In this document: positions 1-9,100 of the stretch, one piece after another
How the letters are laid out: the number at the start of each line of letters is the position of its first letter
How positions within the stretch are numbered: the first letter of the stretch is position 1
Notes under the pieces: model-generated
What the model saw: the letters and a program-made list of their open reading frames with translations, nothing else
What the model was told of the DNA's origin: nothing
Databases searched by the model: none
NCBI GenBank assembly: GCA_028281325.1
Contig: JANQKC010000021.1
Coordinates: forward strand, 310,001 to 374,000
Length of the DNA: 64,000 nt
From: Alphaproteobacteria bacterium
Lineage (GTDB): Bacteria; Pseudomonadota; Alphaproteobacteria; UBA8366
Direction: 5' to 3'
Made by a program: the position numbers and the translations under genes

Positions 1-958
1 CGAGCTTGCGCTTGTGCGTCGCGAACGCCTTGTTCAGCGCGTCGGCATAGGTGAGGTAGGTATGCGCGCCGATGCCTTGGGACACGTCCAGCGCTTCCTC
101 GATGTGAGCCAACGCTTCAAGCATGCGCGGGCCGCCGCTGGTCTCGCCCGCCGTGTGGATCGTGGCGCCGCGATGGGTGCCCGACAACGGTTCGTGCACC
201 GCCGCCCGGTAGGCCGCCAGATCCTCCATCGCGATGCGGCTGCCGCCCGCCTGCAGGTCGCCGACCATGCGTTCGGCAAGGTCGCCTTCGTAGAAATCGC
301 GCGGGCCGTGATCCGCCAGCCGGCGCAGCGTCTCGGGCAGCTTGCCGAGCACGCGGTATTGCTCCGGCCCGAGCGGCGCGCCGCCGGGCAGGTAGGTCTT
401 GGCGGCTTCCGGGTCCTTCAACAGGTTGGCCGCTTCCAGCGCGATCTGCAGCGTGCCGTGCCAGTCGACCGGCAGGCCGCGCTCGGCAAGGTCGATCGCC
501 GGTTTCAGCGCCGTGTCGAAGGACAGCCGGCCGAACCGCGCCTGCGCCTCGGACAGGCCAGCGACCGCGCCCGGCACCGTGATCGCGCCGTAGCCGGTCA
601 CGTTGCGGTCGTCGACGACGCCGGGAAACCCCATGATCGAGCCCGGGACCGACGGATCGAGCGGATAGTCCGCGAGGTCGATCGCCTGCGGCAGCGTGCC
701 CTGGAAATTCACCACATGCGCGGTGTCCGACTCGGCGAGCCAGATCACCATGAAGCCGCTGCCGCCGAGCCCGCACATCCAGGGCTCGACCGCATTCAGC
801 GCCAGCGCGGTGGCCACCGCCGCGTCGACCGCGTTGCCGCCCTCGGCCAGGACGCCGGCCCCCGCCTGCGCCGCCAGCCAATGCTGCGATCCGACGACGC
901 CGCGCTCGCTCCGGACGGCTTTCTTATAGACCTGCCATTGCTCGACGTTTCTGTTCAT
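1..958 (-). CDS. gamma-glutamyltransferase family protein (3' end outside window)
   Basis: Reading the minus strand from the ATG at 958 gives about 319 codons with no stop before the window edge, so the C-terminus is missing. The N-terminal part has the gamma-glutamyltransferase signature: a segment reading AAQAGAGVLAEGGNAVDAAV near residue 29, then EPWMCGLGGSGF near residue 58, and PGAVAGLSEAQARFG further on. Family members are Ntn hydrolases made as one precursor that self-cleaves. They hydrolyse or transfer gamma-glutamyl groups, for example from glutathione. The cleavage threonine lies in the part beyond the window, so activity cannot be judged. No signal peptide is obvious at this start. 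The gene is divergent from the RraA-like gene across about 100 bp that should hold both promoters. Confidence 0.9.
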   Translation of the reverse strand, partial: MNRNVEQWQVYKKAVRSERGVVGSQHWLAAQAGAGVLAEGGNAVDAAVATALALNAVEPWMCGLGGSGFMVIWLAESDTAHVVNFQGTLPQAIDLADYPLDPSVPGSIMGFPGVVDDRNVTGYGAITVPGAVAGLSEAQARFGRLSFDTALKPAIDLAERGLPVDWHGTLQIALEAANLLKDPEAAKTYLPGGAPLGPEQYRVLGKLPETLRRLADHGPRDFYEGDLAERMVGDLQAGGSRIAMEDLAAYRAAVHEPLSGTHRGATIHTAGETSGGPRMLEALAHIEEALDVSQGIGAHTYLTYADALNKAFATHKRKL

Positions 959-1056
959 TGGACTATTGTGATCCGTATGGGCTGTGAAGGGACGCTTACC
1001 GGAAGGAAAGCCCGATCATAGCATTGCGCGCGAGCGCGAAACAGGACAGCCGACTC

Positions 1057-1725
1057 ATGAGCTACATCATCAAGGACATGCCGCCTCAGGTCGACGACGC
1101 GTTGATCGGGAAGGGCCGTCGCGTGGAAACCGCGACGATCGGCCACCGCCGGCATATGGGATTCATGGATGCGGCCATTCAATGCGTGCTGCCGGACCGC
1201 CGCGTCGCGGGCACGGCGGTCACGCTGGCGTTGCCCGGCATGGACGCGACCCTGTTGCATCACGTCATCCAGTTCCTGCGGCCGGGCGACTTTCTCTGTA
1301 TCGACCGGCTCGGCGATCACAAGCATGCCTGCGTGGGCGGCGGGGTGGCGGCGGCGATCAAGGCGAGCGGCTGCGTCGCGGTCGCGATCGACGGCCCCTG
1401 CACCGACCTGCCCGAGATCGAAGAACGGGACCTGGCGGTGTGGGCGCGCGGGGTGGCCCCGATCACCACACGGCTCTACGATGTCGGCGGCAGCTTCAAC
1501 GTGCCCATATCCTGCGGCGGCGCGGTCGTGATGCCCGGCGACTTGGTGGTCGGCGATTTTTCCGGCGTCGTGGTTCTTCCGCCGGACGAAGCCGAGGCCG
1601 ACCTGGATTGGGCGCTGGCGAAAGCGGCCGCCGAGCCCGAGGGGCACAAACGCATGCTGGCGGGCGAGAAGATCGGCGACCGATCGGGTGCGACGAAGAT
1701 GGTCGAGGCGAAACGCGGCGGGTAG
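1057..1725 (+). CDS. RraA family protein (HMG/CHA aldolase-like)
   Basis: A 222-residue protein of the RraA/MenG fold. The family includes 4-hydroxy-4-methyl-2-oxoglutarate/4-carboxy-4-hydroxy-2-oxoadipate aldolases and the RNase E regulator RraA. Visible features are the glycine-rich GDFLCIDRLGDHKHACVGGG stretch and the metal-site region AIDGPCTDLPEIEE, followed by the C-terminal PGDLVVGDFSGVVVLP motif. The usual active-site Arg-Asp pair (DGxxRD) is replaced by Thr-Asp here, so classical aldolase activity is doubtful. The ATG at 1057 is preferred over an in-frame TTG at 1024 because homology begins right after it. It is divergent from the gamma-glutamyltransferase gene and may belong to the same catabolic function. 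Confidence 0.85.
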   Translation: MSYIIKDMPPQVDDALIGKGRRVETATIGHRRHMGFMDAAIQCVLPDRRVAGTAVTLALPGMDATLLHHVIQFLRPGDFLCIDRLGDHKHACVGGGVAAAIKASGCVAVAIDGPCTDLPEIEERDLAVWARGVAPITTRLYDVGGSFNVPISCGGAVVMPGDLVVGDFSGVVVLPPDEAEADLDWALAKAAAEPEGHKRMLAGEKIGDRSGATKMVEAKRGG

Positions 1726-2019
1726 CGCACGCCATCCTTCCAGGTTCAGGACGAGATTTCGCCAGACCCGGGAGGCGGATGTCTAGACGCATGCCGACCT
1801 TGTCGTCGACCGTCGACGTTCTTTGCCCGCCCGCGTTACCCTCTCCGCCGTCGCGGGCCGACCGTGCATGACGGTGCATAATGACGGTACGTAGTGTCCG
1901 GCGACGCCGTTCCGATGTCGGGCGAATGTTCCCATGACTCCAAACCTTTGGTTGATCGTTAAGACTTGATTAAGCAAACCGGCCGATGATGGGTATAGGC
2001 GTCGCGGCACGCTTGTCCC

Positions 2020-3837
2020 ATGGCGACCGACGTGGTCGCCGCCGCCCGCCCAGGGGAGCGGTTCGGCGACGTGAACAAGGCAAACAACATTCGATTGATC
2101 CTCCTGCTGGCGACGATCGCCACGCTCGGCTTTGCCTTTCTTCGGACGCAAACGGTCGATTTCGAGAAACTGGCCCAGGTCCAGTCGCAGTTGGAAACGC
2201 TGCGGCAGCTTGAGCAATCGATCGACCAGGACGCTCTCAAGATCCGGGCCGGATTGGACGGCGACGACAATTCCGTTGCCGACCTGACCTCGCGCATGAC
2301 GCTGATGTTGTCGCAACTGCGCCAGGACCCGGCGAATGCGGAAAACCCGGCGACCGCCAGCATCGGCACCATGCTGCAGCCGTATGCGGCATTGTTGAAG
2401 AAACGGAAAGCGCTGCTGCAACGGTTCAAGATCCGCAATGCATCGGTCCAGGATTCGGTGCAGGCCTTTCCGGCGCTGGCGGACACCCTCAAAAGCGTTC
2501 CCGCGACGCAGCTCCCGGGCGTCGAGCGCGCGGTCACGGCCTTCGAAACGGCGGTGCTGCGCTACCGCGTCAACGCCGCCTCAGCGACCGGAAGCATCGG
2601 GTGGAGCATCCGACGAATACAACAGCTCGTGAAACAAGCGCCCAAGCCGATCGCCGACCAGCTGCGCACCCTGCTGCGGCACGGCGAGGTCATCGTTGCC
2701 CATCGCACCGAAGCCGATTGGACATTGCGCGAGTTATTGTCGCTCGACGGCCACGCCCTGCTCAGCAAGGTCCTGACGGCCTTTTCCGCGGACGTCGTCA
2801 CGCTTCGGCAGGAGAGCGATACCTATCGCCTGATCATGTTCCTCGCCGCCGTGGTCCTGGTCGGCTTCATCGCCTATACCTTCGTCAATCTCATGCAGAT
2901 TCGCCAGGACTTGCAGACGGCGAACGCGGCACTGGAGGATCGGATCGACGACCTCTCGCGCGCCAAGGCAGAGGCGGAGCTGGCCAACCGGTCGAAATCC
3001 GAATTCCTGGCGATGATGAGTCACGAACTGCGCACACCGCTCAACGCGGTGATCGGATTCTCCGACCTGATCCGGATGGAATCCACCGGCCCGGACGGCA
3101 ACAAGCGCTACGCGGAATACGCCACCGATATCCATGATTCGGCGCATCACCTGCTGTCTTTGATCAACGATATCCTCGACCTGTCGAAGATCGAGCGCGG
3201 CAGCCTGCAGCCGGACGAGGAAGATCTGGACATCGCCACCACGATCGGCGCGGTCGAAACCCTGGTCAAGGATCGGGCGTTCCGCGGACAGGTGAGCCTG
3301 CTGCTGGAATGTCCGGCGGGCCTGCCGAAGCTGCGCGGCGACCCCCGGCAACTGAAACAGATGCTGGCGAACCTGATGTCGAACGCGATCAAGTTCACCG
3401 ACCCCGGCGGCGTGGTGACCGTCCGCGTCTGCGACACCGAGTCCCGCGGCATCGCGATGGAGGTGCACGACACCGGGATCGGCATCGCCGAAGACGACAT
3501 CCCCAAAGCGCTGGCGCCCTTCGTTCAGGTCGACCGGTCGCTTGCCCGCAAGCATGAAGGAACCGGACTCGGTCTGCCGCTGACCAGTCGGATGATCGAG
3601 CTGCACGACGGGCGGCTCGAATTGGAGAGCGAACTGGGCGGCGGCACCACGGCGCGGCTGGTATTCCCGGCGACGCGGGTGATCCGGCGCAACGCCGCGC
3701 CCCCAGAGGCGCCCCCGTCCGACCCCAAAGCCGCCAAGCCGGTTGGCGAGAACAAAACCGTCAAGAAACCGGCGCGCCGCAAGACCGCCGCCGCCGCGAC
3801 CAAGAAAGCCCGGAAGCCGCGCGCCCGCGCGGGCTGA
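2020..3837 (+). CDS. membrane sensor histidine kinase with basic C-terminal tail
   Basis: A 605-residue hybrid-free kinase. Order: transmembrane helix about residues 24-41, a mostly helical periplasmic sensor region to about 268, a second transmembrane helix about 271-293, a short coiled coil, a HisKA domain with phospho-acceptor His335 in MMSHELRTPLNAVIGFSD, and a HATPase domain with N box (LMSNAIKFTD), G1 (DTGIGI) and G2 (GTGLGL). The all-helical sensor resembles DAHL-type domains. After the ATPase domain comes a Pro/Ala linker and a Lys/Arg/Ala-rich tail of about 35 residues resembling histone H1 tails. No response regulator is adjacent, so it is an orphan kinase and the signal is unknown. 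A GTG at 2071 is a possible alternative start. The 294-bp upstream region (1726-2019) shows no gene. Confidence 0.93.
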   Translation: MATDVVAAARPGERFGDVNKANNIRLILLLATIATLGFAFLRTQTVDFEKLAQVQSQLETLRQLEQSIDQDALKIRAGLDGDDNSVADLTSRMTLMLSQLRQDPANAENPATASIGTMLQPYAALLKKRKALLQRFKIRNASVQDSVQAFPALADTLKSVPATQLPGVERAVTAFETAVLRYRVNAASATGSIGWSIRRIQQLVKQAPKPIADQLRTLLRHGEVIVAHRTEADWTLRELLSLDGHALLSKVLTAFSADVVTLRQESDTYRLIMFLAAVVLVGFIAYTFVNLMQIRQDLQTANAALEDRIDDLSRAKAEAELANRSKSEFLAMMSHELRTPLNAVIGFSDLIRMESTGPDGNKRYAEYATDIHDSAHHLLSLINDILDLSKIERGSLQPDEEDLDIATTIGAVETLVKDRAFRGQVSLLLECPAGLPKLRGDPRQLKQMLANLMSNAIKFTDPGGVVTVRVCDTESRGIAMEVHDTGIGIAEDDIPKALAPFVQVDRSLARKHEGTGLGLPLTSRMIELHDGRLELESELGGGTTARLVFPATRVIRRNAAPPEAPPSDPKAAKPVGENKTVKKPARRKTAAAATKKARKPRARAG

Positions 3838-3973
3838 CCGGGGTCAGCCGTCGTCCCGCCGGTCGTCAGTCCCGTTGCCGCCGTTCGGCCGGGTCTCGGG
3901 CGAGGCCAGGCGGACAACGCCGCGCCGTTTGCATTCGGTCCGGATGCTCCCGGCGGTTCCGCCCGCCAAAGCG

Positions 3974-5323
3974 TCAGCCGCGCTGTAGCTCGCCCGCAAG
4001 CGCGCGCCATTTTCGCGCGCCGTCCGTGTCGGGTTGGTAATCGGCGTCGGCGTCGGCGCCGTCATACCCCGTGACCGCCTGACCCTGGCTGAAGGTCGCC
4101 AGCGGGGTCCCTTCGATCTCCGCCGTGCCGGATTCCTGAAACGTGTCGAGCGGCAAGGACTCGATGAATCGTTTGGTGTCCATCATCTGCTCGCGCGTCT
4201 CGCCGGGTAGGCCGTATGTGAAGGTCCCATGGACGGTCATGCCGAGCCGTTTGCATTCCTCGACCACGCCGCGCGCATAGTCCAGATCGAGATGCTTGTT
4301 GACGATATTGTCGATGACCCACTGGTTGCCCGACTCGAAACCGATCTTGACGCCGAAACAGCCGGCCTCGCGCATCAGCGCCCAAGTCTCCTTGCGGATC
4401 GTGTCGGCGCGGCACATGGCTGACCAGGGCAGCCCGATACGGCCCATCACCTCGCACATGCGGACCACATGACTGTTGCCCAGGTTGAAGGTGTCGTCGT
4501 CGAAATAGATGGACTGGTAACCGTGCCGCTCGACCAGCTCGCTTAGGTAGGCTTCCATGTAGTCGGCCGAATAGTGTCGCACGCTGCGCTTGCCCGCGCC
4601 GTCGGGGTCGTTGCCCGTCATCGTCGCCGGCCAAACGCAGAAGATGCATTTGAACGGGCAGCCGCGGCTCGACCAGACCTGCGCCTGCGGCGGCACCTGG
4701 CCCTGGGGATTCGGGTCCCAATACCGGTGCGCATGCAAGTCGTCCATATAAGGAAAGGGCGCGGCGTTCATCTCCTCCCGCGTCAGCAGGTCGTGATCGA
4801 TCACGCCTTCCGCCCCCTCGATGACCTTGACCGTCCCCTTCTCGTACTCGCCCTTGATGCACGCCACGACGGGGTCGAGGTCCAGCACAGAGTCGGCGTT
4901 GGCCGAAATCGGCCCCGTGACGGCGACCCGAACGTCCGGCAGCAGCTTCGTCAGATTGCCGATCAGCCCGCGATCGTGATCCCAGCTCGGCGTCGCCGAC
5001 TCGATGAATATGAGATCGTAGCGCGCCTCGCGGAGATGCCGGAAATAGCTGTCGTAGCTTTCCGCGAGGGCTATAGAATCGCGGAAGGCGACCGTGGCGC
5101 CGGTCTCGCGCGCCGCGTAGCTCGCCGCATATCCCATGAAGAACGGATAGGGACGGTAGTCGCCCCAGACGAACCGATCCGGCCCCGAGCGCATGTTCCG
5201 CGTGAACGGCCAGCGCGACCCGGCACGCACGCCGCCGGTCCAGAGCATTCCCTCGACGCCGTTCTTATCGACGTATTTATCCTCGCGCACCCACCAGGGC
5301 GGATTGCTGAAAAGGGCCTTCAT
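3974..5323 (-). CDS. B12-binding domain radical SAM protein
   Basis: A 449-residue protein. The N-terminal half looks like a cobalamin-binding-type domain (residues about 1-150). The central radical SAM motif is CPFKCIFC at about residue 219, giving the CxxxCxxC ligands for the 4Fe-4S cluster. Downstream are IYFDDDTFNLG, FGVKIGFESG and HGTFTYGLPGET, typical of class B/MiaB-like radical SAM proteins. It probably performs methylation, C-C bond chemistry or rearrangement on an unknown substrate. The gene is divergent from a glycosyltransferase and close to two sugar epimerases, so a role in surface-glycan or glycolipid decoration is an inference. It ends convergently with the histidine kinase gene, with 136 bp between them. 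Confidence 0.88.
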   Translation of the reverse strand: MKALFSNPPWWVREDKYVDKNGVEGMLWTGGVRAGSRWPFTRNMRSGPDRFVWGDYRPYPFFMGYAASYAARETGATVAFRDSIALAESYDSYFRHLREARYDLIFIESATPSWDHDRGLIGNLTKLLPDVRVAVTGPISANADSVLDLDPVVACIKGEYEKGTVKVIEGAEGVIDHDLLTREEMNAAPFPYMDDLHAHRYWDPNPQGQVPPQAQVWSSRGCPFKCIFCVWPATMTGNDPDGAGKRSVRHYSADYMEAYLSELVERHGYQSIYFDDDTFNLGNSHVVRMCEVMGRIGLPWSAMCRADTIRKETWALMREAGCFGVKIGFESGNQWVIDNIVNKHLDLDYARGVVEECKRLGMTVHGTFTYGLPGETREQMMDTKRFIESLPLDTFQESGTAEIEGTPLATFSQGQAVTGYDGADADADYQPDTDGARKWRALAGELQRG

Positions 5324-5499
5324 GTCATATGCGTCTTTCCGCTGGACAGCGAACCGTGTTTCGCCGGGAACGGACGCGTGTTACCGCGGCGGCCGCCGCC
5401 GCTTCCCTTTCTCACGATCGGCGCCGCGCGCTTGGGCCGGACCCACCGGGACTCGACAACGCGGTGTAAGCGGCCGCAAATTGGTGCTTAAATGCGTCC

Positions 5500-6669
5500 A
5501 TGACGGTACATCTCGTTGACCCAGGCTGCCGGGCCGCCAGCAGCCACCATTTCGCGATGAACCTAGGCTTTCGGGAGTCCTGCCGTCAACGGGATATCGA
5601 CCTTCGATGCCTGGTCAACAAGGAGGCGGACGAGAAGATCCTGGCGACGCCGGGCATGGTCCCGACCTTCACCCACAGCATCGTCTACAATCAGCCGAAG
5701 GACGACCTGTTCCTGTTCGGCATTAACTACCACTTCGCCATGAGCTTCGGCGACGAGCTGCGCGATACCATGGCGGACGCCCTCGCGCCGGGCGACATGG
5801 TGGTGCTCCATACCGTGACGCCGACACATGTCCTTGGGCTGGCGCGATGGCTCGAAACCGCGGAGCCGGACGATTTGCGAGTCCGCGTCGTCTTTCGGTT
5901 CCCGCCGAATTTCCGCATGTCCGGCGCACATGCCGAATTGAACGCCGCGATCTACCGGTTCGCCTTCAGCCTGCTGGCGCGCAGCGGCCGAGACCGCGTG
6001 CGCCTATTCGCCGACAGCGATCCGCTCGCCGCGTGCCTGTCCGAATTGACCGACATGCGAATGGATGTCGCACCGCTGCCGATCGCCTACTTCCCGACCG
6101 CCCGACAAGCGCCATCGCCGGACGCGGGACCGACCTTCCTTTATGCCGGCGAGGCGCGCATGGAAAAGGGTTTCCATCTCTTACGCGACGCCTTTTCGCG
6201 GATCGCCGCGGAGACGCCGTCCGTTCGGTTCATCGTGCAAGCCGCCAACGTCGACCCTGCCGCGGTGGATTGGCCCGACGCCGTGCTGACACGGACGACA
6301 TTTGCACCCGGCACCATGGAGCCGCCCGCGTTCCACGCCTTCCTGGGTTCCGCCGACGCCGTTCTCGTCCCTTACGATCCGCGGGAATACACGCTGCGGA
6401 CCTCGCATATCTTCGCCGAAGCGATCGGCCTGGGCATCCCGGTCATTACGACGGCGGGATCCTGGATGCACCGGGAAATGACCAAACTGGACCGCGAGCC
6501 GGGCCTCGCGATGGCCGCCTTCACGGCGGACAGCCTGGCGCAGGCCATGGCCGTCATGGCGTCGCAGCTGTCCGACTATAAAGCCGCCGCCGCGACCGCA
6601 GCGCCCCAATGGCGGGCGCGGGAGAATTTCGAAAACTTCGTCGATGTGATTCTCGGCGCGGAACCCTAG
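5500..6669 (+). CDS. glycosyltransferase, GT4/GT-B type
   Basis: A 389-residue protein with GT-B features in the C-terminal half: FLYAGEARMEKGFHLL (start of the nucleotide-sugar-binding domain), a segment ending in DAVLVPYDP, and IFAEAIGLGIPVITT, which corresponds to the EX7E-type donor site region. The N-terminal half is less conserved and contains MVVLHTVTPTHVLGLARWLE. It should transfer a sugar from a nucleotide donor to an unidentified acceptor in the cytoplasm or at the inner membrane face. Its stop codon overlaps by 4 bp the end of the convergent epimerase gene. It is divergent from the radical SAM gene across 176 bp. Confidence 0.82.
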   Translation: MTVHLVDPGCRAASSHHFAMNLGFRESCRQRDIDLRCLVNKEADEKILATPGMVPTFTHSIVYNQPKDDLFLFGINYHFAMSFGDELRDTMADALAPGDMVVLHTVTPTHVLGLARWLETAEPDDLRVRVVFRFPPNFRMSGAHAELNAAIYRFAFSLLARSGRDRVRLFADSDPLAACLSELTDMRMDVAPLPIAYFPTARQAPSPDAGPTFLYAGEARMEKGFHLLRDAFSRIAAETPSVRFIVQAANVDPAAVDWPDAVLTRTTFAPGTMEPPAFHAFLGSADAVLVPYDPREYTLRTSHIFAEAIGLGIPVITTAGSWMHREMTKLDREPGLAMAAFTADSLAQAMAVMASQLSDYKAAAATAAPQWRARENFENFVDVILGAEP

Positions 6670-7730
6670 CCCGCGAGCAGCGGTTCCAACGTTTCCCGGT
6701 GCGCCCGCAGCCAATCGAAAACATCGTCGAGAATACCGTCCAGATCGCGTGTCGGCCGCCACCCCGTCGCCGCGGTAACCTCGGCATTGTCGGTCACATA
6801 CCACGGAATATCGGACGCATGGGTCTCGGCAACGGACCCAATGGCGATGCGGCGACCCGCGCGTTCCTCGCACGCGGCGGTCAGGGCCCGCAGGCTGATC
6901 GCGTTGCGCCGCCCGCCCCCGGCGTTGAAGACCCGGCCCCGGTGATCCGCCAGAGTCTCGACCTGACAGCGCATCAGGTCGTAGAGGTCGTCCACATGCA
7001 GCACGTCGCGGCGCTGCTGTCCCGCGCCGCCCCACCCGACATAGGCGAGTTTTCCGCCGAAAAGATGCCTTGCCGCCCATAGCACGATGACGCCCTGATC
7101 GACCTTTCCCATCTGCCAGGGGCCGCTGATCATGCCGGCCCGCGTTACCACGCAAGGCAGGTCGTAGGCGTGGCCGTATTCGGTGATCAACAGCTCTGCG
7201 CCGAGCTTCGTCGCGCCATACAGCGAACGCGGCCCAGCGAGCGGAAAGCCGGTCGTGATGCCGTCATGGGACCATCCCGGACCCGCCGCGTCCACCGCCG
7301 GATCGAGCCCTTCCGGCGTTTCCCGCAAAGGCAAAGCCCGTAATCCCCCTAGAGGATAGACCCGCGACGTGGAGAGAAAGATCATGCCGGCGCCGTTCTT
7401 CCGGCACGCCTCCAGGCAATGCGCCGCGCCGCCGAGATTGGTGTCGATCAGGTAGTCGGGCGAGTCCCCGTAACCGGCTTTCGCGGACGGCTCGGCCGAG
7501 CATTCGATAAGCAGGTCGAACCCGTCGCATTCCTCGATATCCTGCCGGTGGCGGACGTCGCCGCGCCGGAATTCGACGCCCGCCGCCGCGAGCCGGGGCA
7601 GCGACAATTCGCTGCCCTTGCGATAGAGATTATCCAGCGCCGTGATCTCCCACGCCGGAAAATCGCGCTTGAAGGCAAGCGCCAGAGTGGCGCCGACGAA
7701 GCCCGCGCCGCCGGTTACCAAAAGCCGCAT
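6666..7730 (-). CDS. NAD-dependent sugar epimerase/dehydratase (extended SDR)
   Basis: A 354-residue extended short-chain dehydrogenase. The Rossmann motif TGGAGFVG starts at residue 6. The catalytic Ser/Thr region is FLSTSRVYPLGG, and the catalytic YxxxK reads YGATK within LYGATKLGAELLITEYG. The substrate half contains VTRAGMISGPWQMGK and DVLHVDDLYDLM. It resembles CDP-paratose 2-epimerase-type enzymes, which act on nucleotide-activated sugars, but the substrate cannot be assigned. It lies 33 bp downstream of a second epimerase on the same strand, so the two are very likely co-transcribed. Confidence 0.87.
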   Translation of the reverse strand: MRLLVTGGAGFVGATLALAFKRDFPAWEITALDNLYRKGSELSLPRLAAAGVEFRRGDVRHRQDIEECDGFDLLIECSAEPSAKAGYGDSPDYLIDTNLGGAAHCLEACRKNGAGMIFLSTSRVYPLGGLRALPLRETPEGLDPAVDAAGPGWSHDGITTGFPLAGPRSLYGATKLGAELLITEYGHAYDLPCVVTRAGMISGPWQMGKVDQGVIVLWAARHLFGGKLAYVGWGGAGQQRRDVLHVDDLYDLMRCQVETLADHRGRVFNAGGGRRNAISLRALTAACEERAGRRIAIGSVAETHASDIPWYVTDNAEVTAATGWRPTRDLDGILDDVFDWLRAHRETLEPLLAG

Positions 7731-7763
7731 GACGCCTCGTCGACCCGGTGAGGCCGCGCCGCG

Positions 7764-8849
7764 CTAGGCCCGCAGGGCCGCGGGCGCCGGGTGTCGTTGC
7801 CGCTGGGCATGATGTAGCTCCAGCATGATGGTTTCCAGATCGTAGCGTGGCCGCCAGGCCGGGTAGTCGGCTTCGAAGCGGCGCAGATCGCTGATCCACC
7901 AGACGTGATCGCCGGACCGGTTGTCCTCGCGATACTCCCAATCGAGGTCGTGTCCGGAAACCTCCTGCGCCAGTTCGATGGCTTCGAGCATCGAGCAATT
8001 ACTGCGCCGGCCGCCGCCCATATTATAGACCGCGCCGGTCGGCGGCGATTGAACGATATGCCAGATAGCGTCCGCGAGGTCGCGGCTGTGGATGTTGTCG
8101 CGGACCTGCTTCGCCTTGTATCCGAACACCGTGTACGGAAGGCCCGTCTCGACGCAGCGCATGAGGTAGGAGAGGAAGCCGTGCAGCTGCGCGCCGGAAT
8201 GCGCCGGCCCGGTCAGGCAGCCGCAGCGCAAACAGGCGGTCTTCAAGCCGAAATACCGACCATATTCCTGCACCATCAGGTCGGCCGCCGCTTTCGACAC
8301 GCCGAACAGGCTGTGCTTGCTCGCGTCGATGCTCATCGTCTCGTCGATGCCGTGCTCGAAGTAGGGGTGCGACCGGTCGAGTTCCCATCGCGTTTCGGTC
8401 TCGACAAGCGGCAGGTCGTTCGGCCGATCGCCATACACCTTGTTGGTGCTAAGGAAAACGAACGCCGCTTCCGGCGCATGCGCGCGGACCATTTCGAGCA
8501 AGAGGAGCGTTCCCTCGGCATTGACCGAGAAATCGGTGAACGGATCGCGCGCCGCCCAGTCATGCGACGGCTGCGCGGCGCAATGGACGACACCGGCGAT
8601 CGATGCGCCATAGCGCCGGAACAGCGCCGCCATTCCGGCCCGGTCCCGGATATCGATGTCGTAATGCGTATAGCCGGCGATGCGGCTCTGCAGATGGCGC
8701 ATGTTCCAGGCCGTGCTGGCCTCCTCGCCGAAGAAATCCCGCCGCATGTCGTTGTCGATGCCGACGACATCGAGACCTTCTTCCGAAAGCCGTTCGACCA
8801 TGCTCGACCCGACGAGTCCGGACGATCCTGTGACTATGGCGACGGACAT
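7764..8849 (-). CDS. NAD-dependent epimerase, CDP-paratose 2-epimerase-like
   Basis: A 361-residue extended SDR protein. The N-terminus [15 protein letters not shown] is the NAD-binding motif. The following [16 protein letters not shown] resembles the CDP-paratose/tyvelose epimerase subgroup. The position of the catalytic tyrosine in YxxxK is occupied by Phe, reading SLFGVSK. I believe this is a feature of a recognised subgroup rather than a sequencing error, because the surrounding residues are intact, but I could not check this. Downstream are [17 protein letters not shown] and [15 protein letters not shown]. It is the first gene of a two-gene operon with the other epimerase. The upstream 250 bp are unusually AT-rich. 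Confidence 0.87.
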   Translation of the reverse strand: MSVAIVTGSSGLVGSSMVERLSEEGLDVVGIDNDMRRDFFGEEASTAWNMRHLQSRIAGYTHYDIDIRDRAGMAALFRRYGASIAGVVHCAAQPSHDWAARDPFTDFSVNAEGTLLLLEMVRAHAPEAAFVFLSTNKVYGDRPNDLPLVETETRWELDRSHPYFEHGIDETMSIDASKHSLFGVSKAAADLMVQEYGRYFGLKTACLRCGCLTGPAHSGAQLHGFLSYLMRCVETGLPYTVFGYKAKQVRDNIHSRDLADAIWHIVQSPPTGAVYNMGGGRRSNCSMLEAIELAQEVSGHDLDWEYREDNRSGDHVWWISDLRRFEADYPAWRPRYDLETIMLELHHAQRQRHPAPAALRA

Positions 8850-9100
8850 GACGATGTATCTCTGATGATGGCGACCACCTCAACAATAATAATAAAACAT
8901 GCATTCTTAACGAAATCTCTTAATAGACGGTTTGTTATTTTACAAGTATTTCCTGAATTTTTGACTTTGACGACAGTTTTGCCGGTTTCATTTAATTTTA
9001 CTGTCTGCACGTCGCCGACGCCGGTAAGGTCATCGGCTTTGCCGGGAATGGCATCGCATCGGCGGCCGGCAGCAGGCATATCGTGACCTGCCGCTTCCGA
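8850..9100. other. AT-rich intergenic stretch upstream of the epimerase operon
   Basis: There is no gene here. About 130 bp (8877-9005) are strikingly AT-rich in a genome that is otherwise about two-thirds GC, with runs such as CAACAATAATAATAAAACAT and several TTAA/ATTT tracts. It lies immediately upstream of the minus-strand epimerase operon, so it probably contains that promoter, possibly with binding by nucleoid proteins. A -10/-35 pair cannot be picked with confidence. Confidence 0.5.

Noticed and set aside
3832-3849. Inverted repeat GGCTGACC/GGTCAGCC around the kinase stop codon
   Set aside because: The loop would be only two bases and no T tract follows, so it is not a convincing terminator.
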